Counted from the stretch's first letter, positions 15,001 to 24,630 are shown. The stretch is 64,000 bases of DNA from Clytia hemisphaerica (GCA_902728285.1 CACVBU010000463.1:496001-560000), one strand, 5' to 3'. Notes: generated by a model from the letters alone, not told the origin. Translations and numbers: made by a program.

Positions 15001-18000
15001 GCATTGTCCTTAAAGACGATCACACAACTATATTTTTAATTTTTCAGCTTCATCGAGATTGGAACGTTATACAAAACATTGGCCAATGGTGATTTGTGAT
15101 ACACTCATCTTTAATATGCAACAGGTAAAGCATTCTATTCTTACCCTAGAAAGCCTTTTTTCATGCCCGAAATGAACAAACATTTAATGCCAAAGGAAGA
15201 ATACTTGACTTAGTAAAAATCAATTTTAACGACCTAAGTTTCCCTTTTGAAAATTTGTGAAAATTTAATTTCGCGAAAATTAAGAAATTTTCTGACACTT
15301 TCTGAAAATAGAACACTTTTTGCCTAAATCATCCTGCTCATCTCTTCGTAGAATTTGGAGCCGTTATTATCGCTGTTGATGAAACCGTCATTGAGTGAAG
15401 AAGATGTCCAGGAATGTAAAAAGGTTTGTATTGATAGCGAGAATGCTACCAGTGATTGACCAAGGAATAGCTTGAATGATAAATTAGAATTTCTTTTATT
15501 TAAAGTTAATTTGATTGACTGAGGGTGCAGCATTATTTTTTAAACTTTCGACTCGAATAAGAATTGGAATTTTTTAACTCATGGAGAAATATACGATTGT
15601 TTATCAAAATAATGTTTCATTTCCTTTTTTTTAAAGGTTGTTTACAAATTGCAAGCAATGGAAGCACGAAATGATTCTTTACCATTACCTGTTGTTACAC
15701 TCAAAGGAAAGAACAGTAAAAAGTAAGATTTTATTTTCCATATGTTTTGATACATAATTTGGCCTAAGTCGTTGTTTTTTTTATCGAATTCATGATATGA
15801 TTACTGAGTACTCTATTTTTACAGCGAATCCCTATTTTGAATCGCAGACTTCTACAAAACCCCCAGGTAGTGAGGAGCACGAATCTGTTAGTGGATGCCA
15901 GCAGCCTAGCGAATCCCCAGTTCTGTAATTTAATGCTTCTAGGAGACGCCTTTTAAAACCATTCATACTTGGTTTTATAATACCACATGACTGCTTGTGA
16001 GTCACTAATACAAAGTTCGCCAACGGTTTGTTTAAACATACTAAACCATATACTTTTCTGAAAGCCCATGATCAAGGCTACATGACAAGCAGGACGGCGT
16101 TCCAGTTCATCGCTCTCATTAAAAATGCTTACGTCATCAAAATCTTCATTTTTTGGACTTTAGAGGTCATATCTCGGGACCACGTGGTCCAAATTGACCC
16201 CATTTTTCTTATCTACTCGTTGAGAGGAATCTCCCTGTCTAGTTATTTTTGACATTTGAAAACCATTATTGTAGAAAAAAGTACCATGTCCGCCTTTTAT
16301 GGATTTGTGGGTGTTCCCATCTTCCTGGAGTGGGGCTTTTTTTTGGCGATTCCTGACATGTTCCTGGAACTCTGTGCAAAATTTCACACCATTTTTAGTC
16401 CAGATAGTTATGTAATTCTACCTGATTAATAACAGCAATATTACTTGTAAAAATGCTCTCTTTCTTTCAGAGAAGACCAGTACAAACACGTATGGACCGA
16501 ACTCGATGTTTATGTGGAGGGAGCTTCAAAAACCTCTCCAATGCATAAAAAGGTTTATTTTTGGAATAAAATAGTTGCAACATTTTTACACCATTTTGAT
16601 GTTGAAGAGTCTCCCCAGTAGCCATGACTAGATACCCAAGGCTACCTACTTTAATAGGATAAAATTTCAAGGGGATTAAATTTCGCGGATTTCCCAATCG
16701 AAATTTGGAAAAGCTTTATCCGCGAAATAGATTTAACCAAAACTCATAAAATGGCAAATAAACCACTTTTTAAATGCTTAATGACATCAAGAAAGCTCCT
16801 CACATGCATGATTTGACAGTAAAAGGCACGAAATCGTGAAAATATTGTCTCCCAATAGTGCCATCCGCGAAATAACTCCCTGTGAAATCTAAAAATTTCG
16901 CGGATGAGCTCAACCGCGAAATTTAATCCCCGTGAATGTTTATCCCATTAGAGCACTGCTAATGCAGGATAATGCAATCGCTGTCGAAGGTGACTGCTCC
17001 AATTCGATATAATTCGGTGGTATTCAGAAACTACCGCCCCTTTTTTCAAGGACACCAGTTCTTTTACTTTAGGTCTTGGATTGTTTACGGGGCACACAAG
17101 ATCCGCCTTTACCGCCACCTCCAGATATGAAACCACCAGAAGGTAAGATAATTTAATGCGAATCTTTATTTTAGATGATCATATAATTTCTTTGAAACAA
17201 GAGATCAACTATTATCATCTGATGCTATTGCTTTCGCTATGTGTTCAAGAAACTTTGGCGTTTTTGTGCTTGTATTTTGATGACATTATTGCAGTTTTTA
17301 TCATTTTTGGTATTTTTTGATAACTAGAGTATATTCAAATACATGGCTTTTTTTTTATTTTATTAAAAACAAACTAAGATTAGAGAAAAATGACTTACAC
17401 TTTCGTGTAAATTGTGTTAATTTTGAAACGCTTTTTAGATTCCTGTATATTCAAGCACTCAATATGCCTGATGACTATAAAAGAAATTCTCCATTTTAGA
17501 GCCGAAAGCAGTGCCGTCAACAGACAAGAATCGTGCTGAAGCACCATCAGAACGCAAAGCAAAAGAAGTTCCAAGTGATCCACGAAGGCGTCGACGTACC
17601 AGCGAATCATCCTTAACGACCAATCAGAAAGATTCCTCCCAAGCCGCCCCTATAACGCCCAAGAAGTCACCACGCCATGATGAGCCAACTAGTAAATTAC
17701 GAAAAACAGGAAGCCGTCCAGCTCTTAATACAATTACGCGTAAGCTTACCATCTTGATTTTTCTTTTTCGGTGGGACTCTCTTGCGAAAGCCTATTCTAT
17801 ATTGAGTGGGTTTATCTAAATAATCCTGCATTTAGAAAAAATAGACAAAAAGAATGACAAATTATGCCGTCTACAACCCCGACCGAAAGTGACTGTGCCA
17901 CCCCCATTCCTCTTGATTTATCACGGGTATTAACTACATATTATGGTTTAAAGAACGACAAATTACGCATACGTGTTACAATGCAGGATTCTTTAGAGAA

Positions 18001-19280
18001 ACAGACTGATTACACTCATCTCCCTTTAGACTTTAGTTAAACATTTTTACAGCCTTGAATAATATCCAGAGATTAGGCTTATTCGACATCATTCTGGTTT
18101 CAGATGTCATAATGCTTCTGAAACTGTTGGGTTTTTTTCAAAAATGGAAGGTTTTAATTTTCCTTGTAGAGATATTCTCTTACACCATGCTCCCATTTTT
18201 CTTCAATATAGCTGTGGTCAAAGCTAAATCTTCCTTGCTTTCCATTTGGACGAATCATCTAAATTTAACGGCGTCGAGATATCACGAAGAATTCTTTGGT
18301 CGAAAGGTTTCTGGTAATCGAAAGTTTGATTTGTACGCAGCCGATGCTGATCCGACCGGGTAAGTCCCAACTTATAATATGATTTTTCTACTTGATTTAA
18401 GCGATTCAAAAGTCTACTTCTCATTCTGACTTCATTTGTTTTTATGATACACGCTTTTTATTTATTAGAACAATTTTATTTAACACCAGCTTTAGAACAA
18501 TAGAATTAAAAAAAAAACCTCAGGCTCAACCAACATTTCCCGGTTCTTATAAAAAAAACAAGCGTGTGTAACTCTTTGCACTATATTCTCATAGAATATA
18601 TAGAGATTTGATTTGAAATTTTTAATTTTTATCTGGTCTGCTCATAGGCTTTGAATTAAAGTCTGTCTCGAAATATTTTGCAGCTGGAGAAAAAAATGGC
18701 TGTAACTTTTGATAGAATTCGAATCAAGTTGCGATTTGAAAATTTCAAAAATATTCATTCAATCAAAAGATATCAAACAAAGTTTATTGTTGGTTGATCG
18801 ACAAAAGGCTGTTTTTTTGTCGTTTTTTACCATTTTTTACTATTTTATAGAGTCAACCAGCAATAAACTTTGTTTGATATCTTTTGATTGAATGAATATT
18901 TTTGAAATTTTTTTTGACAGTGATGATGATCTAAGATTGAAGAATCACTCCTGTGAAAATGGTAATTATACCACATTTCTACAAAAAGTTGATTTTTTTC
19001 TTCTTCATTTTTCATTTTTATTTTTTATTTTTTTTCACAATTTTTTTACTTGATAATATTCCACTCACGAATATCATTTTAAGAAGCACTTAATCGTAAC
19101 TTGATTCGAACTCTATCAAAAGTTACAGCCATTTTTGTCTCCAGCTGCAAATTATTTCGAGACAGACTTTAACAGATTACCGAAGGAGAGGATGTTTCTT
19201 TATGAGATATTCTTGATTCTTTTAGGCATAACGATTCAAAGAGTTATGGAAGTAAAGGCTCATCGAAAGGGGAATGGTGA
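93..19280 (+). CDS. INTS13: INTS13 (asunder), Integrator complex subunit 13, 3' nineteen exons; 5' part outside window
   Basis: INTS13 is a nuclear subunit of the Integrator complex, which processes snRNA 3' ends and attenuates Pol II transcription; it also affects dynein localisation in mitosis and meiosis. I read exons at 93-167, 413-576, 823-888, 1026-1098, 1312-1437, 1686-1770, 2345-2437, 3175-3264, 3652-3726, 7159-7262, 7503-7581, 15048-15124, 15352-15423, 15637-15722, 16471-16552, 17073-17142, 17500-17739, 18212-18359 and 19226-19280. All junctions are GT-AG and the phases agree over 1860 nt, giving 619 residues and a TGA stop. Family-diagnostic stretches include [70 protein letters not shown] and [21 protein letters not shown], all close to animal INTS13. 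About 110 N-terminal residues are missing because the window starts inside an intron. Exon 17 encodes a basic, low-complexity linker. Introns 9 and 11 host other genes. Confidence 0.95.
2700..3046. repeat. Poly-G-bounded inverted-repeat element, copy 1
   Basis: Lies in intron 7 of INTS13. It opens with a run of about 13 G followed by TACTTAGGCAAAATGGG and GGGTATGTGCGAG, and closes with the inverted counterpart, CGGACATACCCGTCACC through CCTAGTACCCCCC. The inside carries the word TCTCTCAAAGGGT several times (about 2779 to 2995). Related copies are at 21438-21795, 21893-22326 and, more distantly, 6713-6985 and 47032-47362. No coding potential. Confidence 0.75.
3727..5557. other. INTS13 intron 9, upstream of the nested GPCR; no gene seen
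   Basis: AT-rich intronic sequence with no convincing exon on either strand. Around 4580-5035 there are loosely inverted words (GTCGAATATTTTTAGATATCC and GGATATTGAAAATTAATCGG-like), too degenerate to call an element. The GPCR promoter, if separate from that of INTS13, must lie here. Confidence 0.5.
5558..6436 (+). CDS. Class A (rhodopsin-like) G protein-coupled receptor, intronless, nested in INTS13 intron 9
   Basis: Single ATG-started frame of 292 residues with seven hydrophobic segments. Class A landmarks: GN at residues 30-31 in TM1, LAISD with Asp58 in TM2, DRF (for DRY) at 108-110 at the end of TM3, tryptophans 135/137 in TM4, a Cys-x-x-Pro at 219-222 in TM6 and SALNPIIH (for NPxxY) at 261-268 in TM7. 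The third cytoplasmic loop is basic and charged (about 172-208). Two departures stand out. The loop between TM4 and TM5 is almost absent, and the usual TM3 cysteine that pairs with it is not seen, so the standard extracellular disulfide is missing. The gene lies entirely within one INTS13 intron on the same strand. Ligand unknown; such divergent short receptors are typical lineage-specific expansions in invertebrates. Confidence 0.87.
   Translation: MESSIYGLSYISRCFYSVLLASCAIASLTGNIISIIILRKPTMRSRSNRFLISLAISDCFVGVHCVWYTFLMLIDSLFLNDDLQYVDLILMTFLTVSSIITLAFISYDRFCKLNPSTYDTKISDKKSKIMVASAWIWPVVIQLTLMTNFYVTTALLMFTATTAAVVIFASYRRIRLKIKTDTITFNDSTQDEETKQLRLHKNTKIARRLYVLIVAYFACVVPIMSSSIIDIIAIEVFKLDHSTMVLQHLRIIGLIGLYMDSALNPIIHLSTNTKMRKAAKEITFLNRIGFSS
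6713..6985. repeat. Poly-G-bounded inverted-repeat element (GGGGCACT type)
   Basis: Starts with TGGGGGTAGGGGGGGGGGCACTC and ends with GAGTGCCCCCCCCACTTCGG, an inverted pair about 250 bp apart, between the GPCR and INTS13 exon 10. The ends resemble the element at 47032-47362 (GGGGGCACT) and more loosely the GGGGTAC elements. No coding potential. Confidence 0.6.
7963..8484. mobile_element. Inverted-repeat MITE resembling pogo/Tc1-mariner-derived elements
   Basis: The left end reads TACATTAAAACCTCTAATTAA followed by TGGACAC. The right end reads GTGTCTGCTAATTAAAAGTT then CCACTGTA, the approximate reverse complement. Ends of the form 'ACAGTGGAACxTCTAATTAGCGGACAC' flanked by TA are familiar from pogo/Tigger-derived non-autonomous elements (from memory). 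The internal 470 bp has no open frame of note. Lies in INTS13 intron 11. Confidence 0.65.
8640..9145. repeat. Degenerate tandem repeat, unit roughly 120-220 bp
   Basis: The words TTTTTTCTGATTTTTTGCACAATGATGC, then CAATGCCTAAAATGTGA and GCCCGATTTTCGAAAA recur at about 8670, 8920 and 9075 with drift. Long minus-strand open frames here are by-products of this repeat. Immediately upstream (8610-8640) is a short simple repeat of CGTCCGTC. Confidence 0.6.
9150..10525. other. INTS13 intron 11, no gene seen
   Basis: AT-rich sequence between the tandem repeat and a GGCGG-type element. Short frames on both strands have no recognisable motifs and lack splice context. Nothing further can be supported. 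Confidence 0.4.
10528..10781. repeat. TTTGGCGG inverted-repeat element, copy 1
   Basis: Left end ACATTAAAGGAAGAAATTTTG then CGGGGATTTAATTTGGCGG; right end CCGCCAAATTTTATTCCCGC then TAAAATCTCTTCCTTTAATGT. The internal words GGCGGGAACTTAATTTGGCGG repeat. Related elements are at 16650-16955, 30425-30736 and 34632-34920, three of the four in introns of different genes in this window. Confidence 0.75.
11240..11256 (+). promoter_or_regulatory. TATA-like AT tract upstream of HAND (weak)
   Basis: An ATTATATATATATATT tract lies about 105-120 bp before the HAND start codon. It could serve as a core promoter element for the nested gene, but such tracts are common in AT-rich introns, so this is only a positional suggestion. 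Confidence 0.25.
11361..12541 (+). CDS. HAND: HAND-family bHLH transcription factor with altered basic region, nested in INTS13 intron 11
   Basis: Two exons, 11361-12086 and 12467-12541 (donor GACAAG|gtacat, acceptor atccag|GTTGAT), giving 266 residues from an ATG. HAND proteins are nuclear bHLH factors that dimerise with E proteins or Twist and pattern mesoderm-derived tissue. The helix-loop-helix (about 140-195) contains [15 protein letters not shown] and [17 protein letters not shown], very close to vertebrate HAND1/2. The second exon ends [16 protein letters not shown], matching the HAND-specific C-terminal GRTGWPQHVWALELK motif and its conserved intron position, which separates it from Twist or PTF1. 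The N-terminus is rich in Ser, Tyr and Gln. Oddity: where relatives have KKERRRTES, this protein reads SKNTRRSET, so the E-box-contacting Glu is Asn and the first Arg is Thr. An AATAAA lies near 12796. Same strand as the host gene. Confidence 0.92.
13715..13847. mobile_element. Short inverted-repeat MITE
   Basis: GGCCAGGCTCGGATACAGAG then GGAGGCTAT at the left is answered by the reverse complement of CTGTATCCGACCCTGAAGGCC and ATAGCCTACCTCC at the right. The arms are about 55 bp with roughly 20 bp between, so the transcript would fold into one long hairpin. INTS13 intron 11. Confidence 0.7.
14305..14896. mobile_element. Inverted-repeat element with about 85-bp arms
   Basis: The left arm runs from TGTAGGGCACCCCCTTATC through ATTTTTGATATTATGCTCC to GGGTGTAAAATTGACAAAAA; the right arm is its close reverse complement, ending GGGATGCCCTACA. 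The interior of about 420 bp carries no gene. The minus and plus frames inside are incidental. INTS13 intron 11, just upstream of exon 12. Confidence 0.7.
16650..16955. repeat. TTCGCGG/GGCGG-type inverted-repeat element, copy 2
   Basis: Left TAATAGGATAAAATTTCAAGG then GGATTAAATTTCGCGG; right CCGCGAAATTTAATCCCCGTG then AATGTTTATCCCATTA. Related in plan to the TTTGGCGG elements but with CGCGG in place of GGCGG. INTS13 intron 15. Confidence 0.65.
18445..18571. mobile_element. Short TIR element of the TACACG..TTAGAAC family, copy 1
   Basis: Left GATACACGCTTTTTATTTAT then TAGAAC; right GTTCTTATAAAAAAAACAAG then CGTGTGTAAC. Longer relatives are at 35581-35830 and 49562-49935. INTS13 intron 18. Confidence 0.6.
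18656..19171. mobile_element. Large imperfect palindrome (inverted-repeat element)
   Basis: TTAAAGTCTGTCTCGAAATA then TTTTGCAGCTGGAG..GGCTGTAACTTTTGATAG at the left is reverse-complemented at 19095-19171. A second, inner inverted pair is present (AGTTTATTGTTGGTTGA at about 18781 against TCAACCAGCAATAAACT at about 18853), extending outward through CAATCAAAAGATATCAAAC. The last INTS13 intron therefore contains two nested hairpin-forming inversions. A fragment resembling the arm (ACTTTTGATAGAATTCGAAT) recurs at 37211. Confidence 0.75.
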
Positions 19281-20097
19281 CCAATCAATACACCCGTAAT
19301 GAGAAGAAAGGAGAGTTCGGATTTCCATGCGTAAGAGCAAGCGATATCAAATGCAACTAAGAGCTGGCAGCGTAAAACTTGTAGTTTTCATTCGGTCTTA
19401 ATCTTCTTGATGAAAATCAATATCTTTACCCTGCTCCGTAGGACTTTCATAATACATTTTGTACCGTTATATCGGAGCTATACCCAGTATTAACCATTCA
19501 AATCAATACGGACTTGATGTGATTCGAATCATGTGTTAAAACTTTATATACTTTATATAAGTATTTGGAATCTATCAAAGATTTCAAAGGATTAAAGAGA
19601 GACAGCTGATCATTTTTGGATTGATGAACTGCCAGAATTTGCCAACTAACATAAACGCTTGATGGCAAAGCAAACTCTATGCAAAATGAATAATGTGGAA
19701 AATGTTTATTTTGGTTTTCAAGGTTCGAATGCTTGAATTTTCATATTATTTCGAAAGGTATTTTGGTTAGTTTTTTTATGTACATAATGCAATGAAAATC
19801 GAATGTGAAGATAACGAGCAGTACTCGCTTGAACAGAAGAATCACTCCGTTTTTTTTCAGTTGTTTTGAACAGCACTTCAATGACTTCATGTAAAGCCAA
19901 TCCCCCCAGATCTTCTTTGGGGATATTTGTAAAATACGGAACGTGGTGTCGACGTAAAAGCCGTTTCCGTCTGGTACAGACAGCTCGACAAGTAGCTTAA
20001 CAGAAATGATTTTGCTGATCTACATTTTTTTGATGAATCAAATTGGAATGCACGCTCTTTTCAGATTCTTCTAAAAAGTACTTATATAATTACGCCA

Positions 20098-20165
20098 TAG
20101 TGTTATCAAAGAGAATGTAAAAACATATGTGTGTACATTTGTTTTTATATTCTCTTTGGTGTTAT
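20098..20165. repeat. Compact hairpin, about 27-bp arms
   Basis: GTGTTATCAAAGAGAATGTA then AAAACATATG faces TTTGTTTTTATATTCTCTTTG then GTGTTAT across a loop of about 10 bases. It could be a tiny MITE or a hairpin RNA; no sequence evidence distinguishes these. Confidence 0.55.
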
Positions 20166-20576
20166 TGCTCAGCGTAACAGAAATGATAGCTTGGCGACTG
20201 GGGGATGGGTACAGCCATTAGTTGGGGACATACCGCCGTTGGTTTTAAGCTAAAATTGGATACCCGCACATAGACAAAATTTGGCCTGTGAGGAAAATTG
20301 GAAAATTTGATATTCCCTTCAAAATCCACCATGAAACCTGAAATAGTGCGGAAAAGAATGAAAATTAAGAAATCTCGAAAAATTTGTCCTATATTTTGTT
20401 TCAAAGCCTAAAAGAACGTTTTCTTATTAGCTTTTTATATACAGTGTGTCCCAAAAAAGGAGAAAGTTTTATAAAGTAAAATCCTCATAATTCATGCAAA
20501 AAATATGACTTGTATACTCGATATTTCATTCTCAAAAACTTTTATACTATCATATTGGGAATTATACGAGTGTCTA

Positions 20577-21190
20577 TTGATTGAACAGATTGAACTTCAA
20601 TTATTCTCAAATTTCCGTCAAACCGTCGGAAAATGAACCGAATTTCCGCCACCGAAAATTCCTTTGAAATTCAAGATTTTTGTCAACAATTCCGCGAATT
20701 TTGAATATTTTTTGCTAATTCCGAAATTCCGCAAAACGTTTTTCTAAATTCCGTTTTACCGCACTAAAATTGTCTAATTTTCCGTCTCCGTCGGAGAACC
20801 CAATTTCCGTAATCCCGTCTAAATTTTCGCCAAATTCCGCCACTCCGTCTGAAAATAAATAGGGCCGATTATCCGCGTTTTTCTTGATTGAACAGATTGA
20901 ACTTCAATTATTCTCAAATTTCCGTCAAACCGTCGGAAAATGAACCGAATTTCCGCCACCGAAAATTCCTTTGAAATTCAAGATTTTTGTCAACAATTCC
21001 GCGAATTTTGAATATTTTTTGCTAATTCCGAAATTCCGCAAAACGTTTTTCTAAATTCCGTTTTACCGCACTAAAATTGTCTAATTTTCCGTCTCCGTCG
21101 GAGAACCCAATTTCCGTAATCCCGTCTAAATTTTCGCCAAATTCCGCCACTCCGTCTGAAAATAAATAGGGCCGATTATCCGCTCCATTC
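20577..21190 (+). repeat. Near-identical tandem duplication, 307-bp unit x 2
   Basis: TTGATTGAACAGATTGAACT begins both copies, at 20577 and 20884, and the unit runs to GGGCCGATTATCCGC in each. I see essentially no differences over the unit, so the duplication is recent, or an assembly artefact. The unit is rich in CCG-containing words (TTTCCGTC, ATTCCGC) and has no open frame. Confidence 0.85.
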
Positions 21191-21437
21191 TCCGCAAGCT
21201 ATGATATGAAACCCCCCACCTTCCCACTGAAAAAATTAGCCGAAATATATCACACCAGCGCGGTGGAAAATTATACTCTTATTTCTGTCCCCGCTGCAGT
21301 TAATCCAATAAACAAATTCTGTCACTGTCAAACATTCCATTGAATATATTCTATTGTGCTATTTTTTTTATCTATCACCACTATATTTTAGACATAAATT
21401 CTATGGAATTTGAATCCAAAGATAATATGAAAACCCA

Positions 21438-21795
21438 GGGGGGGGGGGTACTTAGGCAAAAATGGATGATGAGTATGTGCGGACGGTAAGGGTCCGTTTT
21501 TTCACCTTTCAAAGTCTCTCTACTAAGGGTCGGAAAAATTAGAAAGTTTTAAATTAGTCTCTCTAAGGGTTGGAAAATTCAGGACTTTTGGGAAATTTTT
21601 TGATTTCCAGAGAAAAAATTGTAATAAAGTCTCTAAGGGTATCACTTTTTTCAAAAATCGAAAAAAAAATTCAAAAAGTCTCTCTAAGGGTCACCTTTTC
21701 AGCAAAAATCAGTCTCTCTAAGGGTCGGTTTTCGGAGGTCCCGTCCGCACATACCCCTCATTCGCCAACCCTAGTACCCTCCCCCTGCCCCCGGG
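21438..21795 (+). repeat. Poly-G-bounded element, copy 2
   Basis: Begins GGGGGGGGGTACTTAGGCAA then AAATGGATGATGAGTATGTGCGGACGG and ends CATACCCCTCATTCGCCAAC then CCTAGTACCCTCCCCC. Internally repeats TCTCTCTAAGGGTC. Same plan as 2700-3046. The next 435 bp hold an opposite-orientation copy. Confidence 0.75.
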
Positions 21796-21892
21796 TGTGA
21801 AAACAAATGTTTTTATATATTTTACTTGGGGAGTTCAAACTCCCACCAGCCATAAAAATATGGAAAAATATCAATCTTATCTGGACTGAAAA

Positions 21893-22326
21893 CCGGGGGT
21901 GGTTGGCGAATGAGGGGAATGTGCGGATGGGACCTCCGAAAACCGACCCTTAGACTCTTTCGGAGAGAGACTGATTTTTGCTGAAAAGGTGACCCTTAGA
22001 GTTAAAGAGGCTTTTTGTATTTTGAAATTGTTTTTTCGATTTTTGAAAAAAGTCATACCCTTACTTAGAGACACTTTATTACAATTTTTTTTTTGATTTT
22101 TGAAAAACGTCATACCCTTAGTAGAGAGACTTTATTACAATTTTTTCTCTGGAAATCAAAAAATTTCCTAAAGATCCTAAATTTTCCGACCCTTACCTTA
22201 GAGAGACTAATTTAAAACTTTCTGATTTTTCCGACCCTTTAGTAGAGAGACTTTGAAAGGTGAAAAAACCGACCCTTACCGTCCGCACATACCCATCATC
22301 CATTTTTGCCTAAGTACCCCCCCCCC
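21893..22326 (-). repeat. Poly-G-bounded element, copy 3, inverted relative to copy 2
   Basis: Runs from GGGGGTGGTTGGCGAATGAG (the inverse of the copy 2 right end) to CGCACATACCCATCATCCAT then TTTTGCCTAAGTACCCCCCCCCC. Copies 2 and 3 form a head-to-head pair and could fold into a hairpin of several hundred bases. Confidence 0.72.
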
Positions 22327-23091
22327 GGACTGAAAAGGGGACTGAAATAATCTTAACGGGTCTGTAGTATAGTACTTAGTAGTATCTCGATATCTTTTCC
22401 CAGTAAACAAAACCAAACTTTTATTTCTCAAGAGAGAAGGGCGGCAAAAGCTACGGGCGGGCGCAAAGATTAGAAAGGTCAAAACGCCATCTAGATGGGG
22501 CCCCGTCTACTGGCGATTTTTTCTGAACTCGATTTTTATCTCATGTGAGCTTTGTGAAATGGGGTAAAAATTTGTATGGGTCCAGACTAAACGCCATCGA
22601 GTTTCAAACCAAATAATACCACAAAATGGCTGCGGAAAATTGTAAGTTTCGTCTTTGCAGAGAAATCACAGCAATTTTTTTGGTTCCTCAATTCTTCATC
22701 ATATCAATTAATCTTGACATAGGTATCTATTTTTCTGTGTCTTGTATTTTGGCTAATCAAACAGATCTTTTGAAGGGAAAAATGTACAACAGTATGGCCA
22801 TGAAACTCAAGTTGAAATTAAGCTTTTAAATTTTTGTTTTCAACCTTTTCAGACTCTCCCACTCGAACTATCAAGACTTGATACAATCAATAAATCTTTT
22901 CAATCGATGACCAACTAAAAACAATGACAAAATGTTTTGGAAAAAAGTAGCGAGGAAGTCAATATAATACCGTGAAATCTGGTAACTTGCATCAGTAGAG
23001 GCTAACATGCATAGCCCTCAAACGAATATTCATTCTCAAAAGAGAATGCAAAATCCCGAAGTCTATACCGATCACGGTCATCATGTTGAAT

Positions 23092-24585
23092 AATAGACCT
23101 TTTTTCAAAGAGGCCACCCTGTTGAATAACGCCCCTCGACATGGCCCGAGAATTCTCGGGCCTCTTCGGGCCATGTTCGGGCAGCCAAGAGACCCTATCC
23201 ATTCTTTTGGCCCGAACATGACCCGAGTCATTCGGGCCATGTTCGGGCCATGTTAAATGTTAAATTGATTCAGCATGTCCAGTCAAACAAAATAGTACAA
23301 AATATTAAGAATTGTCTGTTTTGTTTATATCGCTCAAAAAACTTTACGAGCTTCCCGTGGACACGCTTCAGTTTAAAACCAGGACCAGTTTAATGTTAAA
23401 TTGATTCAGCATGTCCAGTCAAACAAAATAGTACAACGTAAGATTTGTCTGTTTTCTTTATATCGCTCAAAAAAACTTTACGAGCTTCCCGTGGACACGC
23501 TTCAGTTTAAAACCAGGACCAGTTTACTAGCAAAAATATTTCGACCCTAAGGGATCTTCGACAAAGGACTTTCGAATTTTTTATCGGCATTGGGTCGATA
23601 AGGGGGTGGGGGGTCCAACTACATACCGTTAAAAAACCAAGTATTGAGACGAAAATCCTTTCAGCCAATTTCTTTCTGATTTCGTCCAAAAATTCCACTG
23701 AAAGCATATGATTTCACTTGCTTTCACCTTTTGCGCGCAAATCCGCAGCTTTAAAAGTACAGTTTTGAACTAGCTTAGATAAAAAACTCTTTTTTCATTG
23801 GCTTTCCTTTGAAATATGTTGCGACTTCATCCCGTCATTTTAACTTTCGTTTTGATTAACAATATCAATGCGGGTAATGAACATACTCAATGTTGGTGCA
23901 CAAATAGACAAAAATTCAACGATGACGGGTGGGAAGGCGATGGCGGACAAGATTGGAGGAAATTGTGTTTTCGAAGATGTGAAAGTTGGATTTGAAAAAT
24001 TTTGGCCGATAAGAACAAGGGGGGGAGGGGGTCTGAAGCTTATCGGCCCAATGCCGATAAAAAATTCAAAAGTTTTTTGTCGAAGACCCCTAAGTATTTT
24101 TATAACTATGTTTTCATACCAAATAAGACATTTAATATTTATATGAATTTACAACATTCATATATTTAATATAATTAAGAGAAACCAAGTTTTTCTCAAA
24201 GAAAATGTTAAAATAATTCAGTCCTGAAATTACACGCCTGTTTAAATCATGTTTTCAAAAATTGGCCCGAGTGTGGCCCGTGCGTGGCCCGAGTGTGGCC
24301 CGTGCGTGGACCGCGTGTGGCCCGAACACAGCCTGAACTCTCGGGCCAGCTCGGGCCATACTCGGGCTTTCTGCGAATTCCAATAAAAGTTTTAGCCCGA
24401 GAATTCTCGGGCCATGTCGAGGGTCGTGTTGAATAACTATGTAGTCCAGCAGAAAAACAATGATAAAACCATGCATAATTATTACAATATGCATGATACA
24501 GTAATTATGCATGGCTCTATCATTGTTTTTATGGCTGGACTACATAATTATTCAACAGGACGTCCTCTTTGAAAAAAGGTCTATT
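23092..24585. mobile_element. Composite inverted-repeat element, about 1.5 kb
   Basis: Outer arms are AATAGACCTTTTTTCAAAGAG then GCCACCCTGTTGAATAA at the left and TTATTCAACAGGACGTCCTC then TTTGAAAAAAGGTCTATT at the right. Just inside are facing stretches built on CCCGAGAATTCTCGGGCC and repeats of GGCCCGAGTGTGGCCCGTGCG. A further inner inverted pair centres on TCTTCGACAAAGGACTTTCG (23549) and its counterpart near 24070. No transposase frame is visible, so it is non-autonomous. Confidence 0.7.
23259..23526 (+). repeat. Tandem duplication, about 135-bp unit x 2, inside the composite element
   Basis: TGTTAAATTGATTCAGCATG then TCCAGTCAAACAAAATAGTACAA starts at 23259 and again at 23394; both copies end CAGTTTAAAACCAGGACCAGTTTA. 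Only a few differences are visible. Confidence 0.8.
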
Positions 24586-24630
24586 AAAAAAAAAGATTCT
24601 CCTACACAAAACAATAAGGAAATATGTACA

